This document shows, piece by piece, positions 52,854 through 64,000 of a DNA stretch of 64,000 nucleotides; position 1 is the first letter of the stretch; every line of letters begins with the position of its first letter. The position numbers were made by a program, and so were the translations under genes. The notes under the pieces were generated by a model that was not told the origin of the DNA, did no database searches, and saw nothing but the letters and a program-made list of their open reading frames with translations. The DNA lies in assembly GCF_001640025.1 (NCBI RefSeq), contig NC_031672.1, forward strand, positions 4,960,001 to 5,024,000, given 5' to 3'. Origin of the DNA: Sugiyamaella lignohabitans. Lineage: Eukaryota; Ascomycota; Dipodascomycetes; Dipodascales; Trichomonascaceae.

Positions 52854-54683
52854 ATGTTTGCCTATAGGTTAAGGTTGGCGACATCCACTATAGTTCTTTT
52901 ACTAGTGCTAGGATTGTCGCAATCAATTACTCAGGTTTTGGCGGCGCCAGGCTTGACCAATTACACAGAGCATTTAACATTACAACCACTACCGAGGAAT
53001 AGTCTATTGACGACTTTTACATTTGAATCTTATTCAATTCCTTCCACTGACCCTCATGGAACCTCTCTTGAGTATGCTGTGTTCCCAAGATCACTAGGTC
53101 AAATATTGGAACAATCTAAAACGCAAGAATTACATCTACGGTTCTCCCAAGGTTGGTGGGATGCCGAAAATTGGGGATCTCCTCCAGAACAAGGAAAATA
53201 TTCCGGTGGCCTTGGCGTGGAATTGTGGGCCTGGGTCGAAGGTGAAGATCTAAGCGCAGCCAAGGCTAACTGGCGTAAATTGGTATATACATTATCGGGA
53301 TTGTTTTGTGCTTCACTTAACTTCATCGACGATGCTACAACTACATTTCCTGTCAAGTCGTTTCAGCCATTTGGGGTAGTTAATGACCAAGACGGTAGCA
53401 AGTTTTATTTGATGAGGGGTGCCCTTCCTAGAGAACCAGTGTGTACCGAGAACCTTACGCCATTTATCAAACTGCTGCCTTGTAAGGGCAAAGCAGGCAT
53501 TTCTTCGCTACTTGACGGCCATAAGATTTTTGATGCTCAATGGCAGGGTATGGCTATTGACGTATCGGTTGAGTGTAATGAGGACGGGTGTCGCAAGAAG
53601 ATGACCCAAACTATCAACGCCGTTATTGATGTGGCACGATCGATCCAGCGCAAAGTATCTCCTGTTCCAGTGCCAACAGATTTTGACAAGTTACGCTGTG
53701 ATACCACAAAATCTTACAACTCTCAATATCATTGCTTTCCTTTGAAAGAAAGTACTGATGTTGATTGGCTTCTCTCTGATATCTTTGGTCGTCAGATCCA
53801 AGGTTCGTGTCCTTTAGCGGAAAATGAACATCATATTTCGATCCAAACACCTGAGACCTGGAATACCGCCTATATATCCACCAGTAAATCGGCAGATGAC
53901 GGCTCAGAATCAACATTTATTAGCCAAGAGAAAAGTTTCAAGCTTGAACAGGACGTACCAACCAATATTCGACTCAATAGTCACGATAGCAGTAAAATAA
54001 GCAGTTCTCCAAATCAGCCAGTTTTAGTCGAGCGTTCCTTTACTGGACATGGTCTTGAAAGAGGAGGAATCAGGAGTACATTCACTAATCCTTCAAGAGA
54101 CACGCCAGTTAGGTTCGTATATTTCGAGTCTTTTCCTTGGTTTATGCGTTTGTATCTTCATACCTTGCAACTTCAAAGCCAGTCTCTTCTTGAGTCAGAT
54201 GAAATTTTATCTGAGCAAGAAAATATTCTTAAGGATATATACTATCTACCTGCAGTAGATCGCAAGCAACCATCGCAGCTTGAGATTGAAATGATTCTTC
54301 CCCCTGCCACATCTGCTTCACTCACATACGATTTTGACAAGGCACATCTTTTTATTGAAGAGTATCCTCCAGATGCAAACTACGGTTTTGATATTGCACC
54401 TGGTATTCTAACGACCATAAACGAATCTGACGAACCTCAGTATACTATTAGGACCACGTCACTACTCCTACAACTCCCTACCCCTGATTTTAGTATGCCA
54501 TACAACGTTATTATATTGACAGGTACCGTAATGGCACTAACTTTTGGAAATATTTTCAACCTTTTAACAAAAAGAATTGTCAACGAAGAGGAAGCGGAAG
54601 AGATCGCTTCTCAACGACCCATTAACCAGTATATCGCAAAAATTAAGAGTCTTCTGGAGAAAAGAGGCTCTACCAACTCATAG
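52854..54683 (+). CDS. GPI16: GPI transamidase subunit Gpi16/PIG-T
   Basis: A core subunit of the ER-lumenal GPI transamidase that attaches GPI anchors; 609 residues. Residues 1-~30 are a signal sequence (TIVLLLVLGLSQSI). Conserved blocks include FPRSLGQIL, LHLRFSQGWWDAENWG, GLGVELWAWVEG, and the late RSFTGHGLERGGIRS. One membrane span near the end (VIILTGTVMALTFGNIFNLL) is followed by a short basic cytoplasmic tail. Several N-glycosylation sequons occur. The frame extends upstream to a TTG; ATG 52854-52856 is used. It converges on BUB1 with an 86-bp spacer. Confidence 0.93.
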   Translation: MFAYRLRLATSTIVLLLVLGLSQSITQVLAAPGLTNYTEHLTLQPLPRNSLLTTFTFESYSIPSTDPHGTSLEYAVFPRSLGQILEQSKTQELHLRFSQGWWDAENWGSPPEQGKYSGGLGVELWAWVEGEDLSAAKANWRKLVYTLSGLFCASLNFIDDATTTFPVKSFQPFGVVNDQDGSKFYLMRGALPREPVCTENLTPFIKLLPCKGKAGISSLLDGHKIFDAQWQGMAIDVSVECNEDGCRKKMTQTINAVIDVARSIQRKVSPVPVPTDFDKLRCDTTKSYNSQYHCFPLKESTDVDWLLSDIFGRQIQGSCPLAENEHHISIQTPETWNTAYISTSKSADDGSESTFISQEKSFKLEQDVPTNIRLNSHDSSKISSSPNQPVLVERSFTGHGLERGGIRSTFTNPSRDTPVRFVYFESFPWFMRLYLHTLQLQSQSLLESDEILSEQENILKDIYYLPAVDRKQPSQLEIEMILPPATSASLTYDFDKAHLFIEEYPPDANYGFDIAPGILTTINESDEPQYTIRTTSLLLQLPTPDFSMPYNVIILTGTVMALTFGNIFNLLTKRIVNEEEAEEIASQRPINQYIAKIKSLLEKRGSTNS

Positions 54684-54769
54684 AATAAGTTATTATCAAG
54701 TGCATGTGTACTTCTAATTTACAAACATTATACATATATATTCATTTATTCATCTATTCGTAATTCACG

Positions 54770-57637
54770 CTACCTTCCCTTCCTCTGCCTCAATTCTTGC
54801 TGTAATCCAATCAGCGACGATTTCAAGGAGATTCCTTGGCCCTCGCTTTTCTGTTCGAGAAGGTCCTCGAACTGATGCCTTAGATTTTCCAAATGCGAAT
54901 TGAGTGGTAATCCTTCATATCCAAGCTTTGAGGCTGCAAGTTTTGAATTCAGCAAACATTCAAATAGTTGGTTCCAAAGATCCCGCTGCCAGTATCGTTT
55001 GAATGGCGTGGCTAACCGTAGTATCAGTTCTCCTTCAACTAGCTCTTCCTGGATCTTCAGGAACTTTCCAAACAACATTAAATGGATAACGCCTGCTAAT
55101 CCGTGATAATCTGTCTGATAATCCCAGGGCTGATTCCTCCTCATCTCGACGCAATCTTGGTCTGGGTCAAGATCCCAATCAGCCAAATACTGAGTCCCTT
55201 CAGGGAATAAATTGGTGTCGATGCTTTTACCAAAATCCACCAACACAATACCCATTTCTCCCCAACCTTCAGTACCATCACGTCTATAATACTTGCTCCA
55301 CATGTCAGCAGGGGTTTCTGGTAAACGGATCATAATGTTGTCTGGCTTGATATCTCCATGTATAATACCCACGTTGTGTAGGGACTGAATTACGCGGAGA
55401 AGTTCGATTGTGAAAAAAATTGCAACAACCTCTTCCAATCCTGAATTGCCTTCACTAACGGAATTGGCAAGGTTTACCAAATCAAGCGCTGTTCCTTGAG
55501 AAATATAGTCTAATATCATGTACTGCTCATCGTTGAAGGCGTATAATGCATCCACCCCTATAATTGAATGAAAGTCCCGACTAGATACTAACCTCTCCTG
55601 GGCAGTTAAAACGGTGTAAAATTCCCAAGGGAGCACTGTTGATTCAACTTTTATGGCTTTCCATTGACCTGAGCCAGACTCGGCTAGGTAGACCGATCCA
55701 TATGCACCCTCACCAAGTATCTTTTTTAAGCAAAAGATATCGTTAACCTGCGGAAATTCAATCACCAGATTAGATGCGGTTTTTGATGATTTTTCGCCAG
55801 TTTTAATACTTTTAAGAGCCTTTTTGAACTGGTCACTCTTTTTGCAGTCTAAGTTGATGCGTTTATAGACTCCAGCTGCCTCGAGTACTGGCTCTATTTT
55901 ATGCCAGACAGACCTTCTAACTGACTCGTGGGCTGCATTGACGAGAGATCTCTCTAATATGGGAGAATGAGGACCAGTGGTTTCAGTGGCTTCGGCAATA
56001 GGAGTCATGGCAGGCATTCTAGCTTTTCGGCTGTGTGCCTGGAGGCCCCTAGCAGGTGTCGCCAGGGCATTTGATACTAATACTTCATCTCCTCTTGAGT
56101 TGTTAGAATAGCTCTCATACTGCTCATCACTATTACTAGCCTTCTCCTCCTTGCTGCCATTAGCACTACTAATATTACCTTGGTACTGACTATATTCATT
56201 GTCTTTCTCGTCATCATCATCTCCGTCGTCATGACCATCTTCTTCAAAATCTTCCTCATTATCACTATACATGTGATCTGACTCATCTTCGCTATCATTT
56301 TTAAGCGATTGATTGAACATCTCGTATACTTCTTCTGTTGCTGCCTTAGTGTGAAAAGTCATGGTTGGGGACCGTGGAACAGTAACAGCATCTGATTCAT
56401 CTAATATCGTTAGCTTTATCCTATTTGTAAATCCAACTTGTCCACTTACCGTTCAATGGGGTCTCGGAAACCTCAATATTTGTGCTTGGTCTGGGGTACT
56501 TAAGACCCAGCAAATTTCGAGATCTAGCAAGTACTTCTTCAAGACAGAACTCTTCGCCGTTCTCATCATGGATAAATTCTACAGCAATTGCTATGCGTTC
56601 TTCGCGCTTTCCTGGCACTGGTGCCTTTCTTTTGTTAGTTTGAAACCTCCTAATAGATGAATATTCAGCTCCTTACTTACCGTGTCTTTAAAAACAGACA
56701 GTGTCTTTTTCACATTATAATCTCCTTGAGTTGGTAACGTTTGTCCTGTCCATGATGTAGGTTGTATGACATTTTCCTTCTTTCTAGACGCTAAGCTGCC
56801 AATGGAATCCCACCCTCCACTGCTAGTTGCTTTGGATGACGAATCCGTAGTATCAGAGAATACCTGGAGTTTGCTTTTAGCAGGAATGACACCTCCATCA
56901 TTGAAAGAAGGTACTGAAGCTGGAATAGGATCCGCCGATAGTGGACCCCCCTTCAGGGCCAGGGCTGGTCGAATAATAGGAAGCACTGGTGAACTAGGTT
57001 CATTAGCATCTGGCGGATTTCTGGCCAGCCTCTCGGAGAATTCGCTATACCTGCGTTTAAGCCTTTCCAATGGACGAGCGTTAACAGATATTCCTATCTG
57101 ATATACTTCATTAGCTTGGTTTTTGCAATTATTGACTTCCAAATATGAAGCATACTCTTCATAGAACAGAGACAGATTTTTGCCAATCTCTTTACGAGCA
57201 AGATAGGTGAAAATCTCTTTAGGAGCATCAGAGTACTTCGCATATTGCATCCAAACTTTGAGGTACCGTGGGTCATCTTTATAAAAGGAGGCATCTCTGA
57301 ACTGTGACGTACATCTTTCGAGAATATTGACCAATCCGCTATCGCTCGTTTGGCCCTGTGGGAATGCGTTGTTTATCCATTTGATATATTCCAAGTATGG
57401 CTCTATGGGATCATCTAGTTCACTTGCTTCTGATATTCGTTTTTCAAACTCTTGACGTTCTGGCGACCTTAGATCTTTCGCTTGTAGGGGTGTGACAGCC
57501 AGGGCATTGGCTAATGACTGAGCTGATCTACCTTCACGGAGAGGTTGAATATTTTCCTTGTAATCCTCAATGTCTGAAAATTGGACTATAGAGGACCCAA
57601 CCTGCCCTTCTAGTTGAGCGCTCGGTATTATCGACAT
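54770..57637 (-). CDS. BUB1: Spindle checkpoint kinase Bub1 of MadBub type
   Basis: A spindle assembly checkpoint kinase, 920 residues, combining features usually divided between Bub1 and Mad3/BubR1. Exons (minus strand): 56681-57637, 56450-56624 and 54770-56400; both introns start GTAAGT with CTAAC before the AG. Order: KEN box 1 (DYKENIQP, 27-29), TPR domain (~65-210), an ABBA-like motif LQVFSD (257-262), KEN box 2 (KKENVIQP, 287-289), a second ABBA-like LSVFKD (313-318), the Bub3-binding GLEBS motif (ENGEEFCLEEVLARS, ~340-355), and SPTMTFHTKAA near 388. The kinase domain (~600-920) has GEGAYGSVY, HGDIKPDN and VDFGKSID intact. It is divergent from ADE2. Confidence 0.93.
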
Positions 57638-57792
57638 AAATACGAAATTGTAAAGTTATTAGTGAATGTATAAGAAATTGAAAACAGTGTATGTACTTGC
57701 AATTAAATATCGTGATGCATATGTTGTTTACTGACTGATCGACTTCTGTTGCCATGACAATATCTTTTTCAGGATTGATATCATGTGATTTT

Positions 57793-57798
57793 CACGTG
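57793..57798. promoter_or_regulatory. CACGTG E-box between BUB1 and ADE2
   Basis: The palindrome TTCACGTGAC contains CACGTG in the 281-bp divergent promoter, a candidate site for Cbf1- or Pho4-type bHLH factors. Confidence 0.35.
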
Positions 57799-57918
57799 AC
57801 AGAAAAATTAGCTTCTGGCGGGAAGATCGATCTATTTAGGTTGCTGATCGTCAAATAATAGAATAATGATTCATTGCGCTAGCTAGCATCATTGTTTGTC
57901 CTAATTCAACAGTATACA

Positions 57919-59619
57919 ATGGATTCTCGCAAAGTTGGTATTCTTGGCGGTGGCCAGCTTGGCCGTATGATGGTCGAGGCTGCTCATAGACTTAATATCC
58001 ATACTGTGGTCCTTGACGGTGAAGGAGCCCCTGCTAAACAGATTAATGCTCTTTCGGATCATGTCAATGGTTCCTTTAATGATCCTGAAGCCATTGCTGA
58101 GCTATCGAACAAGGTTGATGTTTTGACAATCGAAATTGAACATGTCAATGCCGACATTTTAGAAGATCTCGAAAAGAGCTCGTCTACCAAGGTTGAGATC
58201 CACCCATCTCCTCAGACTATCAAGATTATTAAGGACAAATATCTGCAGAAAAAGCATCTTATTTCACACGGTATTGCTACCGCTGATGCTGAATCTGTGG
58301 AATCTACTCCTGAATCTTTAGAAGCTGTGGGGAAGAAATTCGGTTATCCTTATATGCTCAAGTCAAGAACGGATGCTTACGACGGCAGGGGAAATTTTGT
58401 TGTTGACGATGAAAGTAAGATAAAAGAGGCTCTTGAATTCTTACATTCTCGTCCATTGTATGCTGAGAAATGGGCTAAATTTACTAAAGAGCTTGCTGTC
58501 ATGGTTGTTCGCAGTACTGATGGAACAGTCCATTCCTATCCAACTGTAGAAACAGTTCAGAAGAACAACATCTGCCACTTGGTATATGCACCTGCTAGAG
58601 TTCCAGATACTATCCAACTCAAAGCTAAGCTAGAAGCTGAGAATGCAGTCAAGACGTTTACCGGTGCCGGAATATTTGGAGTTGAAATGTTTTTGCTGGA
58701 AGATGGTGAAATCATTGTCAATGAAATTGCTCCTCGCCCGCATAATTCTGGTCATTACACTCAAGATGCTTGTGTCACATCACAATTCGAAGCTCATTTG
58801 AGATCTATTTTAGGACTTCCATTACCCAAAGGTTTCTCAAATTTGTCGACTCCATCGACGAATTCAATCATGCTCAACATTCTCGGAGGTGATGAGCCTA
58901 ATTCTGAGCTCGAAATCTGCAAACGCGCTCTGGAAACTGCTGGTGCCAATGTTCACTTGTACGGAAAGTCCACTAGACCTGGTCGTAAGATGGGCCATGT
59001 AAATATTGTTGCTGGAAGCATGGCTGAGGCCGAAGCTCGTTTAGAACGCATCATGCATGGCACTCCTATCGAAAGCTTCCAGAAATCGTCTGACCTAGCC
59101 GGTACATCTGAAAACCCTCTTGTTAGCATCATCATGGGATCTGATTCTGATCTCCCTGTTATGGCTGTGGGAGCAAATATTCTCAAGCAATTCGGAGTGC
59201 CATTCGAACTGAAAATCGTTTCTGCTCACCGCACCCCTCATCGCATGTCAAAATTTGCAGTTGAGGCGGCTTCCAGAGGTGTGAAGGCTATCATTGCTGG
59301 TGCCGGTGGTGCTGCCCACTTACCAGGTATGGTTGCTGCAATGACTTCACTTCCTGTTATCGGTGTACCTGTGAAAGGCAGTGTTCTCGATGGTGTGGAT
59401 TCACTGCACTCAATTGTCCAAATGCCTCGAGGTGTCCCTGTTGCTACTGTCGCTATTAACAACTCGACGAATGCGGCACTGCTCGCTATCCGTATCCTTG
59501 GTGCCTTCATTCCTGAATATCACAACAAAATGGAGAAGTACATGGCTAACATGGAGGAAGAAGTTCTTGCTAAAACACACAAAATCGAAACCAATGGATA
59601 TGAGAACTATAACAAATAG
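57919..59619 (+). CDS. ADE2: Phosphoribosylaminoimidazole carboxylase
   Basis: The bifunctional AIR carboxylase of purine synthesis; 566 residues. The N-terminal ATP-grasp (PurK-like) part starts [18 protein letters not shown] and contains [15 protein letters not shown] and [14 protein letters not shown]. The C-terminal PurE-like part starts at about 395 ([14 protein letters not shown]) and includes [10 protein letters not shown] and [11 protein letters not shown]. The upstream frame from TTG lacks ATG, so ATG 57919-57921 is the start. Loss of this gene gives red colonies in yeasts. Codon bias (GCT, GGT, GTC) suggests good expression. Confidence 0.96.
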   Translation: MDSRKVGILGGGQLGRMMVEAAHRLNIHTVVLDGEGAPAKQINALSDHVNGSFNDPEAIAELSNKVDVLTIEIEHVNADILEDLEKSSSTKVEIHPSPQTIKIIKDKYLQKKHLISHGIATADAESVESTPESLEAVGKKFGYPYMLKSRTDAYDGRGNFVVDDESKIKEALEFLHSRPLYAEKWAKFTKELAVMVVRSTDGTVHSYPTVETVQKNNICHLVYAPARVPDTIQLKAKLEAENAVKTFTGAGIFGVEMFLLEDGEIIVNEIAPRPHNSGHYTQDACVTSQFEAHLRSILGLPLPKGFSNLSTPSTNSIMLNILGGDEPNSELEICKRALETAGANVHLYGKSTRPGRKMGHVNIVAGSMAEAEARLERIMHGTPIESFQKSSDLAGTSENPLVSIIMGSDSDLPVMAVGANILKQFGVPFELKIVSAHRTPHRMSKFAVEAASRGVKAIIAGAGGAAHLPGMVAAMTSLPVIGVPVKGSVLDGVDSLHSIVQMPRGVPVATVAINNSTNAALLAIRILGAFIPEYHNKMEKYMANMEEEVLAKTHKIETNGYENYNK

Positions 59620-59792
59620 ATTACTAGATGTAACATAACTAAAATTAATATATGAGATTCGAAAAGGAGATCCCATCAATTGTCCTGCGTCAATAGCTGA
59701 CTTGAAGCAGAATTTTTAAAACAGCAGGTGAATATAAACAAAATAAATTTACATATTTAAACAAAGAAAACAATTATATAATATTAAATACT

Positions 59793-62000
59793 CTAACGAG
59801 TGGCTTGCAAGTAGAAGTTGATACCAGTTGCTGCGGCCAACGCAACACAGATGATGGTGGGTCCAACACGGTCATCGTATCTAGCAGCAGTCTTGTTACG
59901 GACCTGTTTGACTCTCCATAGATATAGAACAATTGCGTAAAGAATAGTTCCAATTGCCACTACAAAGAAACCAACAGCAGCCTCGACAGCAAGAGCATTA
60001 CCGTAATTAAGTAGACCACCGGCAATAGCGCCCAATAGGATACCAATTTCCAACCATGCAAGGAAAGTTCTCTCAGTGGCGAAATAGACCTTGGGTTCAA
60101 TACGAACGGGCATGCAAATGGTCTTACCCTCAGGAACCTTCAAGTCAGTAATAAAGACGGTTCCAGCAGGCAGGCCAGTAATGTAGTTATTCTCGATAAA
60201 GGCTCCATTAAACCATTCGTATGCATTTGACCAAGCATTGACGACAGGAGCCAGGAATGGGAAGTTATAGGTAATAGCACGGACTCTAGAGTTTCTGTTT
60301 CCAGCAGATACAGATCCGTTGCTAGTGGTACTGTCACGGGCCAACAAAGGAGTAGTTTCATTATCAGCGGCCTCTCTGTTGCGCTCAGTGGCGTCGTTAT
60401 CAAAACGAATAGCAGCAGGACGAGCAACACCGTTCTCTCCACCAATGCCATTCTCTTCGTCAGCATAGCCGCCAGTGTAATCAATATCAGACACAGAAGA
60501 ATCTCCGTGAATAGGACGCTCAATGCCATAGAATTGGTTAACAGGCTTGCGGATATCAACACCCATTTGAGGGAGCCAGAAGGGAATGAGCTTAGTTTTC
60601 TCAGGCACTAAAGTGGCGACACCATGAATGAATTTAGAAAACTTAGGAACAGCCTCGACCAAGTGAGAAGAGACAAGCTCACGAACCCATTGTGGAGGTT
60701 CTTGACCCAATTGGGTTTGCAGCTTGACTTCAAGAACAGCGTAGGGGAATCTCTCAACGTCCTTCTCGGGAAGTTGAGAAAATGGCCAGTCGACACCAAT
60801 GTCCATACGTCTCCAGTTCTTGTGTGCACGATCAAGACCGTCAAAGTTATCTTCACGGACCATAGTAAGTTCGGTATCAAGAGAGATACGAACTCTGGCG
60901 TCACCAGGAAGTTGGAAAGCGGTACGGTTGTAGAAAGATCTAACAACAGGACGAAGCTTCTTCTTGATGACAGCGTATTGAACCTCTCTAGCGAGAGACT
61001 CCAAAGACTCGATTTCCTTGATACTCTTCTTACCCTCTCTTCTAGCCTTTTCGAATGCTTGGTCGACGGTGAACTTGCCCTTCATGAAATCATTAACGTT
61101 CTTTTCTTTAAGAGCGAATCTAGCTTTGACGGATTTTTCACCAGTCCAGTCTTCACGATGGGTCTTACGTTCAACGAAAATTTGGTCAGAACTCATGCCA
61201 CCATACCAACGGAGACGAATAGCCTCGGCACCTTCAGTCTTTTCCAATCTACCCTTATACAAATCGAGTTGAGTGTTATCATAATAGATGGAAGTAATAG
61301 CAGCATCTTCCTTCTCGAACTCTTTATTGGCATTGAATACAAGGACAGGCAAATGCTTAAGAATGATGAGCTTAAGTTCAGTGATATTATCAGGGTGGAC
61401 CCAGTACTTGGTAGTTTGACGAACGAAGTTCTGTTGAGCACCACCAGCAGCAGAATCTCCACGAACTGGTTGACCTCTAGTACGAACTAAATCGTAGAGC
61501 TTGGAAAGCTTTACAACCAATTGATCATAGTTGTCCTTGAAGAAAGGCTTAGCATTAAGACGGACTGAAAAAATAGGCTTTAAAGTCCAGCCAGTAACCT
61601 TGTCGTGCTTCTTGATAATCTTTTGGAAACCAGTGTAGTTCAATCTAGTGAACTTGGCCAAATCGTGAACATCAGCAATAATATCTGAGAGCTCTTCTTC
61701 TAAATCTTCAAATTGTTGTTCATCAACAGCGTTGACATCAGACTCTGATACTCGTACAACTTCTTGGACTTGTTTCTCGGCATCCTTGATTCTACGGTTA
61801 ATCTCGGTAGCCTTGACCTTTTGAAATACAAAGACCTTATCAAGTTCAGTCTCAAGAAGACCAACAAAGTGCTCTTCCTCAGTTTCAGACCAGTTCCCAC
61901 TAGAACCTTTTTTCAACTCATGTTTAAGGTCATCGTAGGAAATATAGTAGTAATAGTAGTCCTTGATAAGGGACGTCTTCAATTGTTCACCAAACTTCAT
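59793..62000 (-). CDS. VTC4: Vacuolar polyphosphate polymerase Vtc4
   Basis: The catalytic subunit of the VTC complex, which makes polyphosphate from ATP and moves it into the vacuole; 735 residues. The N-terminal SPX domain ([20 protein letters not shown], ~1-165) binds inositol pyrophosphates. The central tunnel domain has the basic residues [20 protein letters not shown] and VKARFALK. The C-terminus has three membrane segments of the VTC/DUF202 type ([20 protein letters not shown] and following). The catalytic pattern separates Vtc4 from the non-catalytic Vtc2/3. Upstream is a 2-kb region; one CACGTG occurs there but more than 1 kb away, too far to assign. Confidence 0.95.
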   Translation of the reverse strand: MKFGEQLKTSLIKDYYYYYISYDDLKHELKKGSSGNWSETEEEHFVGLLETELDKVFVFQKVKATEINRRIKDAEKQVQEVVRVSESDVNAVDEQQFEDLEEELSDIIADVHDLAKFTRLNYTGFQKIIKKHDKVTGWTLKPIFSVRLNAKPFFKDNYDQLVVKLSKLYDLVRTRGQPVRGDSAAGGAQQNFVRQTTKYWVHPDNITELKLIILKHLPVLVFNANKEFEKEDAAITSIYYDNTQLDLYKGRLEKTEGAEAIRLRWYGGMSSDQIFVERKTHREDWTGEKSVKARFALKEKNVNDFMKGKFTVDQAFEKARREGKKSIKEIESLESLAREVQYAVIKKKLRPVVRSFYNRTAFQLPGDARVRISLDTELTMVREDNFDGLDRAHKNWRRMDIGVDWPFSQLPEKDVERFPYAVLEVKLQTQLGQEPPQWVRELVSSHLVEAVPKFSKFIHGVATLVPEKTKLIPFWLPQMGVDIRKPVNQFYGIERPIHGDSSVSDIDYTGGYADEENGIGGENGVARPAAIRFDNDATERNREAADNETTPLLARDSTTSNGSVSAGNRNSRVRAITYNFPFLAPVVNAWSNAYEWFNGAFIENNYITGLPAGTVFITDLKVPEGKTICMPVRIEPKVYFATERTFLAWLEIGILLGAIAGGLLNYGNALAVEAAVGFFVVAIGTILYAIVLYLWRVKQVRNKTAARYDDRVGPTIICVALAAATGINFYLQATR

Positions 62001-64000
62001 TGTCTGAATAAATTACCAATTGAAAATTACCGGTTCTCAAAAACAAGATAAGAAATGATAAAAATCAAGAAAATTATTTCTGACAATCCGTTCGTTACAA
62101 GGCCTGAACAAAAACAAACTAGAAAACGTGCGCTTTGTCTTCGGTGCAGACTTAAAAAATCTCATAGACCGTTTATGTGCGTAGTGCATAAAAATAAATA
62201 TTTAGCGGCTGAACTTTCGGTAGCCAATGTACGCTACGATGTACAGCTGATTGCCTATTTAGTGAGGAGGCATGGGGAGAAAGCACCTGCTTCCAGCCAA
62301 CTGTAGCGGCGTGTGTAGGATTGGATGGTCGATAGATGCTCTTTTCGAAACGGACAAAAGACACTGACTGACCTTTTTTTTTTTTCTAATGGTACCCATT
62401 TGGTGGTAATCTGTAAGAGTGGTTTTATTTCTTATTCTATGTTTACATCGTTTATTATAGTTATTTATCAGCATTCGCCAGTACTTAAACGTCAGATCTA
62501 AGCCCCATAGCTTTAAAATGCAAACGTCGTTTAAGCTTTCTAATCAGCTTGCAACACCGTGCTATCTGATAGCTCTTAACAGGTAGACTATAGAATATCA
62601 AACATTCAATCAACTTGGAATGAACTACTTTCTAACCATACAACTGCTGGTAGAATAACTGCTAGAACAACCGCTCCTCGTACATGAGTCCCTGGCCGTT
62701 AATCAATAAACCAAGCTCGACATGCAACAATGCCCTGCAAGTCGTTCTTCTTTCCACATTCCACCTGCCTAACACAACCTATCATGGCGGCTCGAGGCTG
62801 CAAATTTCGGTCCACGAAGGGCTTCATTGGATACTTCGCAGCCAGGAAGACGCATTCTGTTGTCTTAGATGAGATCGGAAACCTTTTTTGGGTAGTTTTG
62901 GTCCTCGACTTCCTTTTTGGTCAATGTGTATCTGCAGTGATCCTGCCAATCCTAACGTTCTCTTACATGATGCACTTTCTTATTGTACTTGCCAGTACCC
63001 AGTGCCAACTATCATAGCTGGGTTTTTTTTTGAAATATATCCCAATTTTTGGTATGTTATTTACTTATTATCGATGGCTTTTTCTTAGTTGTAAAAAAAA
63101 GTCCATCTATTGCTAATGTTGTGGTCAAACGAAATCAATCACCTGTGTTCAACCCCAACCCATAGAACATAACGGACGCACGTGCGCTATGCCCCTATTT
63201 GTTTGGTCGATGTAAGCATATTCAACACTTGTAGGTTGGTTACCTTTAATACGTTTTCGATCGGAACTATGAATCACACTATGTCTCCGACGTCGCACAT
63301 GTTAGGGGGTTAAGTTACTGGGTCTCGAATTCGGTTTCGCCATGACAACTCACTTCTTTTTCATAAAGCCAGCCAACCATGAGTATATTTATTTGATATG
63401 TTCGGAATACAGACCAAGTTGATTTGGTTTAATAGGTTGTGATGAAGAGGTTCTTTATCCCTGAATCTATAGAAACGACGATAATACCGACAACCCACAA
63501 TGTACGATTTCAGAGAAAAGTTACCAAATAGGAGATATCGTCTAAAGCTCACGAGACACTAATTCCAACCCGAATTGTATTCCAGTATTAAAGTCTGTAC
63601 CTGATTTCATTAGCCCCATTAAGCTTTCTTGTAATGCATAGATTGTCAGATTATCAATGATAGCCACTCTTATATTGAGGTAAGGGTAGATATGTCTGGG
63701 GAGGGGTAGGAGTTCAGACAATAAAAAGTATCAGGCCCAGAAGCGGGTCCTTTCAACCGTTCGAACGAGCATAAAGTGATCATCATACTTTAAATAGGCT
63801 CAATTGTCATGATAATAATCGTTTGTGTTTGGCAGGGTAAAATCTCTACTCAAGTGTTCGATTTGTATGCTCTTGCTAGTTCTCCTGCTATCTTACCTCA
63901 TGCGCTCTTTAATTTCATGATTGACAAATCAACCTGGTACTGAGTACGATCTACCACACTTTCTTATCTCTCTAAGGAAAAATAAAAATAAAAAAAAAAA
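62001..64000. other. 2-kb terminal region without recognisable gene
   Basis: No reading frame here resembles a known protein; the largest (62055-62306 and 62730-63017, plus) look like chance frames. No paired splice sites gave a coherent protein, and no tRNA was found. A CACGTG lies at about 63180. The window ends in an A-rich run (63978-64000). The proximal part must hold the VTC4 promoter. Confidence 0.4.

Noticed and set aside
57567..57755. Possible upstream first exon of BUB1 starting MATEVDQS
   Set aside because: The candidate donor is gtaaac, unlike the GTAAGT consensus, and no acceptor gives a better N-terminus than the ATG at 57637.
60624..61490. A 288-codon plus-strand open frame
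   Set aside because: Antisense shadow of VTC4; the minus strand encodes a highly conserved catalytic domain.

Overview
The window is nuclear DNA of a budding yeast (Saccharomycotina) that keeps many introns. It holds 24 protein-coding genes, the first of them cut by the window edge, on both strands, with short spacers and several convergent and divergent pairs. I found 18 introns in 10 genes. Sixteen begin GTAAGT, one GTATGT and one GTTGGT; most have a CTAAC-type branch point only 5-15 nt before the 3' AG. CTG reads as leucine: it encodes Leu in the conserved FFFYLY motif of ERV14 and in the conserved GL/NL position of RNR1. Standard code, intron richness, a TDG-type glycosylase and an unduplicated MadBub gene fit an early-branching yeast such as the Dipodascales/Trichomonascaceae. 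That placement is inference; no ribosomal or organellar sequence is present to confirm it.

Layout. 1-5.1 kb: the 3' end of a coiled-coil protein with a probable PACT domain, a secreted T2 ribonuclease, and an LCCL-domain membrane protein. 5.4-19.2 kb, all minus strand: RNR1 (two tiny 5' exons), ATG6, mitochondrial GTPase GEP3, ammonium transporter MEP2, an ADIP-like coiled-coil protein and SOG2. 19.8-29.2 kb: Ran GTPase GSP1 with a 930-nt intron, U1-C (YHC1), a TDG/MUG DNA glycosylase, a twin-CX9C protein, kinetochore AME1, cornichon ERV14 (with a 6-nt exon) and a TFB6-like protein. 29.3-39.6 kb: ULS1, pyruvate decarboxylase, PCT1 and a small rhodanese/CDC25-like protein. A 2.5-kb stretch with no recognisable gene follows. 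42-62 kb: RAD2, ELP5, APL6, HSH155, GPI16, a MadBub-type BUB1, ADE2 and VTC4. The last 2 kb show no recognisable gene and end in an A-rich run.

The genes do not form one pathway; this is an ordinary housekeeping segment. Shared themes are genome maintenance (RNR1, TDG, ULS1, RAD2), chromosome segregation (AME1, BUB1, PACT protein), splicing (YHC1, HSH155), and secretion or membrane traffic (ERV14, APL6, GPI16, ATG6). I saw no tRNA, rRNA, transposon, CRISPR or viral element. The points most worth checking are the microexons, the complete A1-KEN2-A2 cassette in BUB1, the split and unusual switch region of Ran, and the long-tailed twin-CX9C protein.
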